DNA of 60,958 nt from PNNG01 sp964577055 (GTDB lineage Bacteria > Bacteroidota > Bacteroidia > UBA7662): contig CAZNWC010000014.1 in NCBI GenBank assembly GCA_964577055.1, positions 1-60,958 of the forward strand, given 5' to 3'. The notes below the pieces were generated by a model, which was not told the DNA's origin, did no database searches, and was given only the letters and a program-made list of their open reading frames with translations. Made by a program: the position numbers and the translations under genes. Shown here piece by piece: positions 42,194 through 49,501 of this stretch (positions are counted from its first letter, which is position 1; every line of letters begins with the position of its first letter).

Positions 42194-42979
42194 ATGAACA
42201 CATTCATGCTCCTCTCGGCTACGCTGCAGCCGGGCGACGTAACTGGTTTTACGTTCTTCATTGGCCTCATGGCCATGTTCGCAGCATCGGTATTTTTCTT
42301 TTTTGAGCGTAGTCAGGTTGACGGCAAGTGGAAAACTTCTTTGCTCGTTTCAGGCTTGATTACCATGATTGCTGCCGCGCATTACTATTACATGCGCGAT
42401 TTTTATTTGGCAGCCATCGCCAGCAACGCTGCAGGTGGATTCACCGCAGGCATGGAGGGTTTCATCAATCCTTCTCCCACACAATTCCGTTACATCGACT
42501 GGACCTTGACGGTGCCTTTGATGTGTGTGGAGTTTTTCTTGTTGCTCCGTCCATACGGTGCCAAGCAAAACTTGTTGTGGAAGATGATTGGTTATTCGTT
42601 GCTCATGCTGGTAGCCGGTTACATCGGCGAAGCCTTTGCTGAAGGCGCTGCCAATCCGGGCATGCACTCCATCATTTGGGGTACCATCTCTACCATTGGT
42701 TGGGCTGGTATTGTGTATGAAGCTACTGCAGGTAGTGTGGCGCAAATGGCCAAAGCTTCGGGCGATGCCAATTTGCAGAACGCCATCCGTTTGCTGCGCA
42801 ACTTTGTATTGGTAGGCTGGGCTATCTATCCTATCGGTTACATGATGATGCCAGGCAATTTGTTGGCCGGCATGAGTGGTACCCTCAACATCGACTTGTT
42901 GTACAACATCGGTGATGCCGTGAACAAAATTGGTTTCGGCTTGGTGGTTTACCAAATGGCGGTTTCTTCGAAGAAATAA
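42194..42979 (+). CDS. Proton-pumping microbial rhodopsin (proteorhodopsin/xanthorhodopsin-like)
   Basis: Seven-helix retinal protein of 261 aa. Lys245 in DAVNKIGFGL is the retinal Schiff-base lysine. Helix C reads RYIDWTLTVPLM with Arg99, proton acceptor Asp102, Thr106 and donor Glu113: the D-T-E set of outward H+ pumps, not the NDQ of Na+ pumps. His63 matches the proteorhodopsin histidine that pairs with the acceptor. Met110 at the spectral-tuning position predicts green absorption. Gly163 aligns with the fenestration glycine of xanthorhodopsin. Monocistronic, with an AT-rich promoter region and a strong terminator. The retinal-forming oxygenase (blh) is not in this window. Confidence 0.96.
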   Translation: MNTFMLLSATLQPGDVTGFTFFIGLMAMFAASVFFFFERSQVDGKWKTSLLVSGLITMIAAAHYYYMRDFYLAAIASNAAGGFTAGMEGFINPSPTQFRYIDWTLTVPLMCVEFFLLLRPYGAKQNLLWKMIGYSLLMLVAGYIGEAFAEGAANPGMHSIIWGTISTIGWAGIVYEATAGSVAQMAKASGDANLQNAIRLLRNFVLVGWAIYPIGYMMMPGNLLAGMSGTLNIDLLYNIGDAVNKIGFGLVVYQMAVSSKK

Positions 42980-43015
42980 GTCCATCTGTATCGGTAACAC
43001 CGGTGCACACATAAA

Positions 43016-43050
43016 AAGCCCCGTAACTATTCAGTTGCGGGGCTTCCTTT
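43016..43050. terminator. Terminator between rhodopsin and asnS
   Basis: A 13-bp stem (AAGCCCCGTAACT with AGTTGCGGGGCTT, one T-G pair) and loop ATTC, with A-run before and T-rich run after. It serves both convergent genes. Confidence 0.9.
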
Positions 43051-43063
43051 ATTTAAGGGTTGC

Positions 43064-44578
43064 TTACGGGGCAATGCGGCCGTACATGCGCGGGAAAGGA
43101 ATGGTTTCGCGTACGTGTGGCAATTTGCAAACCCAAGCCACCAAACGTTCGAGGCCTAAGCCAAAACCCGAATGCGGTACCGAGCCATAACGGCGCAAAT
43201 CGAGGTACCATTCAAATGCTTCCATGGGCAATTGGTGTTCGTTGATTTTTTCAACCAGCCAGTCAAAATTGGTTTCGCGTTCGCCACCACCCACAATTTC
43301 ACCATAACCTTCAGGTGCCAATACATCAACTCCTTTGGCCCAACGGGGGTCGTTTTCATCGCGCTTCATATAGAAGGCTTTCACTTCATGTGGCCAGTTG
43401 TACACCATGATGGGGGTGTTGAACAAGCGGGTGATCACTGTTTCGTCGGAACCGCCGAAGTCGTTGCCCATGCGGAATTCACGTGCACTCTTCAACCATA
43501 GCGGGATATTCCGCAGGGTTTCTTCGAGTTCGGCCTGTTCTTCTTTCAGTTGCTGCACCTTGGTCTGGTGAAAGCCAATTTCGCCCTTCTTCAGGCCAGG
43601 TGTTTTCAACTTGGCTTCGCGGTCGGCAATGTCGGCCAATACGGCGTTTAAGCGCGCTTTGGCGGCTTCTAAATCGGCTTCCAAGGTTTTCACGGCATTT
43701 TGGCCGTTCACCTCTTTTTCGCCTTTCAAAATGGCTACAGCATCTTCGTAAGGGATGCGCGGGAATTTTTCGGTTACTTGCTTCAATACGGTAGTGTCGC
43801 GACCAATCATTTCCAACTCGGACTGGTTTATGGCCAAAACTTGCAGCACCACATGGCGCAAAAAGCGTTCAATCACGTCCATGTTCATGCTCAGGTCGTG
43901 GAATGCCATTTCGGGCTCTATCATCCAAAACTCACTGAGGTGGCGACGGGTTTTCGATTTTTCGGCCCTGAAAGTGGGGCCAAACGTATAAATTTTGCCG
44001 AAAGCCATGGCCATGGCCTCGCCATAGAGCTGTCCGCTTTGGCTCAGGTAAGCAGGCGCACCGTAAAAATCGGTTTCAAATAGGGTAGAAGTGCCTTCAA
44101 CCGCATTTCCGGTAAAAATGGGGGCATCGGTTTGGATAAATCCTTCGCCTTGGAAAAATTCATGGATGGCCATGATGATCGTGTTGCGGATGCGCATGAT
44201 GGCCCATTGGCGCTTGCTACGCAGCCACAGGTGGCGGTGATCCATCAAAAAATCAACACCGTGTTCCTTGGGGGTGATGGGGTAATCGGCACTTTCGCCA
44301 ATGATTTGGAGATCAAGCACATGCAATTCATGGCCACCAATCTGACGCTCATCGGCCACGACTGTGCCTGTAATGCGCAAAGAACTTTCCTGGCCGATGC
44401 GTTTGGCATCTTCAAATGTTTGGGGGCTCACCTTGCTTTCGTCAACAATGCACTGGCACATGCCCGAGCCATCTCTAACAATCAGAAAAACAAGCCCTTT
44501 GCCGGTGCGCTTGCCCATTACCCAGCCCTGCAGAGTAGCGGTGTTGCCCACCACCTCCTTCAAACGATCGATGGTCAT
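43064..44578 (-). CDS. asnS: Asparaginyl-tRNA synthetase
   Basis: Class IIb aminoacyl-tRNA synthetase of 504 aa. An N-terminal OB-fold anticodon domain (residues 1-100, TLQGWVMGKRTGKGLVFL) is followed by the catalytic core with motif 2 FRAEKSKTRRHLSEFWMIEPEMAF (204-226) and motif 3 GFGLGLERLVAWV near the end. Between them, about residues 291-370 form a highly charged, heptad-like coiled-coil insertion (LEADLEAAKARLNAVLADI...) that E. coli AsnRS (466 aa) lacks. The ATG at 44578 is chosen over 44605 because a TATTTTTG promoter box covers the latter. Confidence 0.95.
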   Translation of the reverse strand: MTIDRLKEVVGNTATLQGWVMGKRTGKGLVFLIVRDGSGMCQCIVDESKVSPQTFEDAKRIGQESSLRITGTVVADERQIGGHELHVLDLQIIGESADYPITPKEHGVDFLMDHRHLWLRSKRQWAIMRIRNTIIMAIHEFFQGEGFIQTDAPIFTGNAVEGTSTLFETDFYGAPAYLSQSGQLYGEAMAMAFGKIYTFGPTFRAEKSKTRRHLSEFWMIEPEMAFHDLSMNMDVIERFLRHVVLQVLAINQSELEMIGRDTTVLKQVTEKFPRIPYEDAVAILKGEKEVNGQNAVKTLEADLEAAKARLNAVLADIADREAKLKTPGLKKGEIGFHQTKVQQLKEEQAELEETLRNIPLWLKSAREFRMGNDFGGSDETVITRLFNTPIMVYNWPHEVKAFYMKRDENDPRWAKGVDVLAPEGYGEIVGGGERETNFDWLVEKINEHQLPMEAFEWYLDLRRYGSVPHSGFGLGLERLVAWVCKLPHVRETIPFPRMYGRIAP

Positions 44579-44602
44579 AAAAGATTTGGTTTTAAAATCG
44601 CC

Positions 44603-44610
44603 CAAAAATA
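44603..44610 (-). promoter_or_regulatory. TAnnTTTG promoter of asnS
   Basis: Minus-strand TATTTTTG ends 24 bases before the ATG at 44578. Confidence 0.65.
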
Positions 44611-44668
44611 GCGATTAAATACGTCGACACTTGTATTTTTATGCGACTGAAACCTGACCGCAAAAATT

Positions 44669-46144
44669 ATGCTAAAGCAGACGCTCCAGCAAAAGATGCT
44701 TCAGAAGCTGTCGCCACAGCAGATACAATTTATCAAACTGCTACAGGTGCCCACAGCCATGCTGGAGCAGCGGATCAAAGAAGAGCTTGAGGAAAACCCT
44801 GCCCTGGAAGAATCGGAATGGGAGGAGCCCGATCTTAAAGATGAATACAGCGATCTCGACGATGACAGCGAGCCTACAGAAACCGACGAGTACGATGAGG
44901 TAGGTGAGCAAGATGTGGATGTAAGTGAATACCTCGACGCCGACGATACGCCGGACTACAAACTGGAAGACAATAATTACCGCAACGAGGAAGACGAGCG
45001 CGATTTCCGTCCGGGTTTTTCAGTCGTGAATAGCTTTCATGAACAATTGATGGATCAACTGAATCTTCTCGACTTAACAGAAGAGGAATTTTTGGTGGGC
45101 CAGCAGGTAGTGGGCAGTATCGACGAGGACGGCTATTTGCGGCGGCCATTGCACAGCATTGTCGACGATTTGGCCTTCAGCCAAAACATCCTGGTGGAAG
45201 AGGAGGTAGTGGAACGCATGCTGAGGTGCATCCAAAAATTTGATCCGGCAGGGGTGGGTGCGCGCGATTTGCAAGAATGTTTGCTTTTGCAACTTGAAAG
45301 AAAGAAGGACAAACAAGCTGCGCGGGATGCCATCAAAATTTTGACCCGTTATTTCGAAGAATACACCAAAAAGCACTTCGACAAAATAGCACGAAGTCTG
45401 AACTTCGACCGAGAGGCCATGCGTTTGGCGCACCAGGAAATTATTCACCTGAATCCGAGACCAGGCAATAGTGGTGCCGACAACAGCAAGGTATTGCAAG
45501 TAATCCCCGATTTTGTGATCCACAACGAAGAGGGCGAGTTGCAGTTGCGCCTGAATGCTCGAAATGCCCCCGATTTACGCATCAGTGATACCTACAAGGA
45601 GATGTTCAGGCATTACGAAAAAGCCGAAAAGCGTGATAAAAAGATGCGTGAGGCGGTGAGTTTTGTCAAACAAAAGCTCGACGCTGCCAAGTGGTTCATC
45701 GATGCCATTCGCCAGCGCCAGCATACACTGCTTAGCACCATGGATGCCATCATGGACCACCAATACGATTTCTTTTTGACAGGTGATCAGGCGAAACTCA
45801 AGCCGATGATCCTGAAGGATATTGCCGATAAAGTAAACCTCGATATCAGTACCATTTCGCGGGTGGCCAACAGCAAATATGTGCAAACAGAGTTTGGTAC
45901 TTTTTTGCTCAAGTCGTTTTTCAGCGAAGGTATCATGACCGACAGCGGGGAGGAAGCATCGAGCAAGGAAGTGAAGAAAATTTTGAGCGATTTGATTGGC
46001 GCCGAGCACAAACGACGTCCACTCGCCGATGATAAATTGGCCGAGCTGCTCAACGAAAAGGGCTACAACATTGCCCGGCGAACGGTTGCCAAGTACCGGG
46101 AGCAGTTAGGCATTCCGGTTGCCCGTTTGCGAAAGGAGCTCTGA
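44669..46144 (+). CDS. rpoN: RNA polymerase sigma-54 factor
   Basis: 491-aa alternative sigma factor. Region I is glutamine-rich (LKQTLQQKMLQKLSPQQIQFIKLLQVP, 2-28) and contacts activators. A strongly acidic linker (residues 45-115) and the core-binding domain follow. The C-terminal RpoN box ARRTVAKYREQ (about 469-479) reads the -24 element. The protein is complete. Its stop overlaps the next ATG (TGATG). No sigma-54 activator (AAA+ enhancer-binding protein) is encoded in this window. Confidence 0.96.
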   Translation: MLKQTLQQKMLQKLSPQQIQFIKLLQVPTAMLEQRIKEELEENPALEESEWEEPDLKDEYSDLDDDSEPTETDEYDEVGEQDVDVSEYLDADDTPDYKLEDNNYRNEEDERDFRPGFSVVNSFHEQLMDQLNLLDLTEEEFLVGQQVVGSIDEDGYLRRPLHSIVDDLAFSQNILVEEEVVERMLRCIQKFDPAGVGARDLQECLLLQLERKKDKQAARDAIKILTRYFEEYTKKHFDKIARSLNFDREAMRLAHQEIIHLNPRPGNSGADNSKVLQVIPDFVIHNEEGELQLRLNARNAPDLRISDTYKEMFRHYEKAEKRDKKMREAVSFVKQKLDAAKWFIDAIRQRQHTLLSTMDAIMDHQYDFFLTGDQAKLKPMILKDIADKVNLDISTISRVANSKYVQTEFGTFLLKSFFSEGIMTDSGEEASSKEVKKILSDLIGAEHKRRPLADDKLAELLNEKGYNIARRTVAKYREQLGIPVARLRKEL

Positions 46145-46764
46145 TGCGTGCGGCAGCACTTTTTGTCTCCGGGTTTTTTCATCCCGTTTTTCTTCCCTTC
46201 TATGTGGTGCTGCTCGCTTTTGTGCTTCAACCCCCCCAGTTGATGTTTCTCTCGGCCGCGGTACAGGCCCATGTGTTGCTGCAAGTACTGGTGTTGGCTA
46301 CCTTGCTTCCCTTGGCGGCGGTATGGTTGTTTGTGCGCCTCGGGCGTATGCAAACGGTCATGGCCGAACAAAGAGAAGAGCGCAATTTGCCTTATTTGGT
46401 TCAGGCCTTGTGCTTGGCAAGTTTGATATTCAGTTTTAAGCATAATATTTTGCCCCAATTGCTCATCGATTTGGTCGTAGGGGCTTTGGTAGCAGTGCTA
46501 TCAGCTTGGTTTATCAACAGGCGCTGGAAAATCAGCGCGCACAATGTGGGCATGGGTGGACTGGTAGGCTTTTTATGGGCCATGCACCAAAATGTGGGCG
46601 ATGACCCGTTGCCTTTGTTTTACACGGCGATTATTTTATCAGGACTAGTGGGTACGGCACGTTTGTACTTGCAGGCCCATTCTCCAGCCCAGGTGTATAC
46701 AGGCTTTTTGTTGGGATTTGCCAGCATGGTGCTCGTCTTGTTGGGCTATTGGGTAAATTTGTGA
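46144..46764 (+). CDS. PAP2-related integral membrane protein
   Basis: 206-aa protein with about six membrane helices. Remnants of the PAP2 phosphatase motifs can be traced: an SAHNVGMGG segment in place of PSGH and ARLYLQAHSPAQVYTG in place of SRxxxxxHxxxDVxxG, keeping the catalytic-type histidine. The first KxxxxxxRP motif is not clear. It may be an active lipid phosphatase or a degenerate relative. It is translationally coupled to rpoN and followed by paaG after one base, so the three form one unit. Confidence 0.7.
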   Translation: MRAAALFVSGFFHPVFLPFYVVLLAFVLQPPQLMFLSAAVQAHVLLQVLVLATLLPLAAVWLFVRLGRMQTVMAEQREERNLPYLVQALCLASLIFSFKHNILPQLLIDLVVGALVAVLSAWFINRRWKISAHNVGMGGLVGFLWAMHQNVGDDPLPLFYTAIILSGLVGTARLYLQAHSPAQVYTGFLLGFASMVLVLLGYWVNL

Positions 46765-46765
46765 T

Positions 46766-47548
46766 ATGTACAACAGCCTCCTTTACCACGTGCACGATGG
46801 TGTTGCCACCATTACGCTCAACCGTCCAGATGTATTCAATGCTTTCAACGACGAGCAGAGCTACGAACTGCAAGATGCCCTGAAGCAAGCAAGTAAAAAC
46901 ACCGAGGTGCGGGTAGTCGTGCTCACCGGAGCGGGCAAGGCTTTTTGTTCGGGACAAGATCTCAAGGCCATAGCCGACAACACCAGCAAGCGCGACTTGT
47001 CGGAATCGCTGCACAAGCGGTACAATCCCATCATACGTGCCATGCGCAACTTACCAAAGCCCATCATTGCGCGGGTGAATGGTGTAGCTGCCGGCGCGGG
47101 TTGTTCGTTGGCCTTGGCAGCCGATTTGGTGGTGGCTGCGGAAAGCGCCAAGTTCATCGAGGTTTTTGTGAATGTAGGTTTGGTGCTTGATTCAGGCTCG
47201 TCGTATTTTCTGCCACGCTTGGTAGGTTCGGCACGCGCCTTTGAAATGAGCACCATGGGCACGCGGGTAAGTGCCCAGCAGGCCTACGAGTGGGGCATGG
47301 TGAACAAGGTTGCGCCTGATGCTGATTTGGATGCAGCAGTGGCGGTGTACACCGATTACTACAAAAGCGCACCGACGAAAGCTATCGCCATGATGAAGAA
47401 GATGCTGAACAAAAGCTTCCATTCCGACCTCGACACCATGCTCGATTACGAAGCATACAGTCAGAAAATTGCTGGTGATAGTGCCGACTACAAAGAAGGC
47501 GTGGCTGCTTTCAACGAGAAACGTAAGCCTAACTTCACTGGGAATTAA
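46766..47548 (+). CDS. paaG: Enoyl-CoA hydratase/isomerase, PaaG-like
   Basis: 260-aa crotonase-fold enzyme. The oxyanion-hole motifs are FCSGQDL (60-66) and NGVAAGAGCSLALAADL (105-121); Asp142 in GLVLDSGSSYFLPR matches the catalytic aspartate of E. coli PaaG (GLIPDCGGT). The C terminus DSADYKEGVAAFNEKRKPNFTG is nearly the PaaG ending. PaaG isomerises ring-1,2-epoxyphenylacetyl-CoA to the oxepin in the pathway begun by the paaABCD epoxidase encoded 18 kb upstream. It sits in an rpoN unit here, not in the paa operon. PaaF/B-type hydratases are less likely. Confidence 0.88.
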   Translation: MYNSLLYHVHDGVATITLNRPDVFNAFNDEQSYELQDALKQASKNTEVRVVVLTGAGKAFCSGQDLKAIADNTSKRDLSESLHKRYNPIIRAMRNLPKPIIARVNGVAAGAGCSLALAADLVVAAESAKFIEVFVNVGLVLDSGSSYFLPRLVGSARAFEMSTMGTRVSAQQAYEWGMVNKVAPDADLDAAVAVYTDYYKSAPTKAIAMMKKMLNKSFHSDLDTMLDYEAYSQKIAGDSADYKEGVAAFNEKRKPNFTGN

Positions 47549-47568
47549 TATTACCTAAATAGAGAATG

Positions 47569-47592
47569 GCGCCTGAGAAGGCGTCTTTTTTT
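47569..47592 (+). terminator. Rho-independent terminator after paaG
   Basis: GCGCCT-GAGA-AGGCGT stem followed by a run of seven T. Confidence 0.8.
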
Positions 47593-47625
47593 GCCAACTA
47601 TCTTGTTGGTTGAGCTGTCAAATGA

Positions 47626-47655
47626 ATTACGATCATTACCGCTCGCGATCGTAAT
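47626..47655. repeat. 9-bp inverted repeat upstream of the AAA ATPase gene
   Basis: ATTACGATC (47626-47634) and GATCGTAAT (47647-47655) are perfect inverted repeats separated by 12 bases, with a nested CATTAC/GTAATG pair. No T-run follows. Confidence 0.7.
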
Positions 47656-47665
47656 GTCCGATAGA

Positions 47666-47712
47666 TATAACTTTAGGACATTATAATGGCGAATAGTTAT
47701 AACTTTTGGACA
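47666..47712 (+). promoter_or_regulatory. Paired 15-bp direct repeats, candidate operator
   Basis: TATAACTTTAGGACA (47666-47680) and TATAACTTTTGGACA (47698-47712) differ at one base and are 32 bases apart, about three helical turns. The second copy covers the -33 TTTG of the downstream promoter. Confidence 0.7.
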
Positions 47713-47736
47713 ATAGCTTACAAATCTCTACCTTTG
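47705..47736 (+). promoter_or_regulatory. Consensus promoter, 4 nt from the AAA ATPase ATG
   Basis: TTTG (47705-47708), a 20-base spacer, TACCTTTG (47729-47736), four bases (AAAC), then ATG at 47741. Confidence 0.8.
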
Positions 47737-47740
47737 AAAC

Positions 47741-48859
47741 ATGGTAGACAGGAAGTTAAAATCCCTGATAAGCAAGCGTTTCCATAAGGGAAAAGCTATT
47801 TTATTGCTGGGCGCACGTCAAGTAGGCAAAACAACTTTGATCCACGAATTGCTCAAAGGCAAGGATTACCTGTTTTTGGATGGTGACGATCCAACTGTGC
47901 GGAGCATGCTTGAAAGTCCGAATACCCAGGAAATCAAGCTGCTCATAGGCAACCACAAAGTGGTGTTTGTAGATGAAGCACAGCGGATTGCGGGCATTGG
48001 CCTTACACTTAAAATCATAACCGATCAATTCAAAGACGTGCAGTTGCTGGTAAGCGGCTCGTCGTCGTTTGATTTAGGCCAACAACTTGCTGAGCCACTC
48101 ACTGGCAGAAAGTGGGAATACAGGCTATACCCAATCAGTTGGGAGGAGTTTGAATTGCATATAGGCTATTTGCAGGCCCAGCAGCAGCTCGAAAACCGGT
48201 TGTTGTTTGGCATGTACCCCGATGTATTGAATCATCCTGGCGAAGAGCGAGAAATCTTGAAGAATTTGGTGAGCAGCTACCTTTACCGTGATTTGCTGCA
48301 ACTAAACGACATCCGCAAGCCTGAAGTGCTCGAAAAGTTGGTGCAAGCGCTGGCTTTGCAGTTGGGCAGTGAGGTAAATTACAACGAGCTTGCCGGATTG
48401 GTAGGTGTAAACAAAGGAACCGTCCAAAGCTATATGGAACTGCTTGAACAAGGATTTGTGATTTTTAGGTTGAGCAGTTTTAGCAGAAATCTAAGAAACG
48501 AAATAAAACAAAACCGTAAAGTCTACTTTTACGACAATGGGCTGAGAAATGCGGTTATTGGCAATTTCACTCCCTTCGACCTCCGCGCCGATAAAGGCGC
48601 TTTATGGGAAAACTTCTTGGCTGCTGAGCGTGTAAAACAACTGGATTACAAGCAGCACCACGCCCATAAATATTTCTGGCGTACCAAACAACAACAAGAA
48701 GTTGACTGGGTAGAAGAAATTGATGGCCAACTCAAAGCTTGGGAATTCAAATGGAAGGCTAGCAAAAACATAGGCTCACGTACGTTCGAAAATGCTTATG
48801 GCACCCCAATAGCATGCGTGAACCGAGAGAATTTTCGTGATTTTGTGATGCAGCTGTAA
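47741..48859 (+). CDS. AAA_14/DUF4143 ATPase
   Basis: 372-aa protein with Walker A GARQVGKTT (24-32), Walker B VVFVDEAQ near residue 78 and an SGSSSFDL sensor-like segment in the AAA domain. A middle region with a winged-helix look (LVGVNKGTVQSYMELLEQGFVIFRL) and a C-terminal DUF4143 domain with restriction-endonuclease-like residues (WRTKQQQEVDWVEE and EFKWKA) follow. The nuclease-like D/E...E-x-K arrangement is visible, but activity is unproven. Such genes are common, mobile and uncharacterised. Its promoter carries two direct repeats and an inverted repeat, suggesting tight control. Confidence 0.88.
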   Translation: MVDRKLKSLISKRFHKGKAILLLGARQVGKTTLIHELLKGKDYLFLDGDDPTVRSMLESPNTQEIKLLIGNHKVVFVDEAQRIAGIGLTLKIITDQFKDVQLLVSGSSSFDLGQQLAEPLTGRKWEYRLYPISWEEFELHIGYLQAQQQLENRLLFGMYPDVLNHPGEEREILKNLVSSYLYRDLLQLNDIRKPEVLEKLVQALALQLGSEVNYNELAGLVGVNKGTVQSYMELLEQGFVIFRLSSFSRNLRNEIKQNRKVYFYDNGLRNAVIGNFTPFDLRADKGALWENFLAAERVKQLDYKQHHAHKYFWRTKQQQEVDWVEEIDGQLKAWEFKWKASKNIGSRTFENAYGTPIACVNRENFRDFVMQL

Positions 48860-48861
48860 GC

Positions 48862-49473
48862 CTACTTCACCTCAAAGGCAAGCAACTTTTGGCCATTCAA
48901 ATAGCCTTCAAGCTTATCGCCCGGCTGAACCGGGCCCACACCTGCAGGAGTGCCTGTATAAATCAAATCACCCTGGCGCAATGTGAAATATTGCGATACA
49001 AAGGCAATGATGGCTTCAAATGAAAAAAGCAAATCGCGTGTGTTGCCCGCTTGTCGTTTTTCGCCGTTCACCCGTAATTCGAGTTGTAATTGCGCCATAT
49101 CACCCCATGAGGCTTTAGGCACAAAATCACCTAAAACTGCGGAGCCATCGAAACCTTTGGCCAACTCCCAGGGCAAACCCTTGTTTTTGAGTTTGGTTTG
49201 TAAATCACGTGCTGTAAAATCGATGCCTAAGCCTATTTGATCATAGTAATCAGCAGCAAATTTGGGTGAAATATGCTTCCCGTTTTTACAAATCCGCAAA
49301 ACGATTTCAAGCTCGTGGTGCACACTCCCCAAGTGGTCGGGCACGTAAAAAGCCCGGCCATCTTTGAGGATGGCTGAATCGGGCTTGAGGAAAATGACAG
49401 GTTCGGTAGGAACGTCGTTGTTCAGTTCACGGGCATGATCAGCGTAATTGCGGCCCACACAAATGATTTTCAT
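48862..49473 (-). CDS. Fumarylacetoacetate hydrolase-family protein
   Basis: 203-aa enzyme of the FAHD1/YcgM type. ICVGRNYADHARELNN opens it; the metal site is seen in SVHHELEIVLRI (two glutamates) and GIDFTARDLQ (aspartate), and IYTGTPAGVGPVQPGD closes it. Family members are acylpyruvases, oxaloacetate decarboxylases or isomerases in aromatic degradation. The short length favours an acylpyruvase or oxaloacetate decarboxylase. It converges with the ATPase gene, with a two-base gap between the stops. Confidence 0.92.
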   Translation of the reverse strand: MKIICVGRNYADHARELNNDVPTEPVIFLKPDSAILKDGRAFYVPDHLGSVHHELEIVLRICKNGKHISPKFAADYYDQIGLGIDFTARDLQTKLKNKGLPWELAKGFDGSAVLGDFVPKASWGDMAQLQLELRVNGEKRQAGNTRDLLFSFEAIIAFVSQYFTLRQGDLIYTGTPAGVGPVQPGDKLEGYLNGQKLLAFEVK

Positions 49474-49501
49474 GGGGCCAAATTACGCAAAATGCTATGA
49501 T

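Noticed and set aside
42194..42979. Na+-pumping (NDQ) or Cl--pumping (NTQ) rhodopsin
   Set aside because: Helix C residues are Asp, Thr and Glu at the three diagnostic positions, the proton-pump set.
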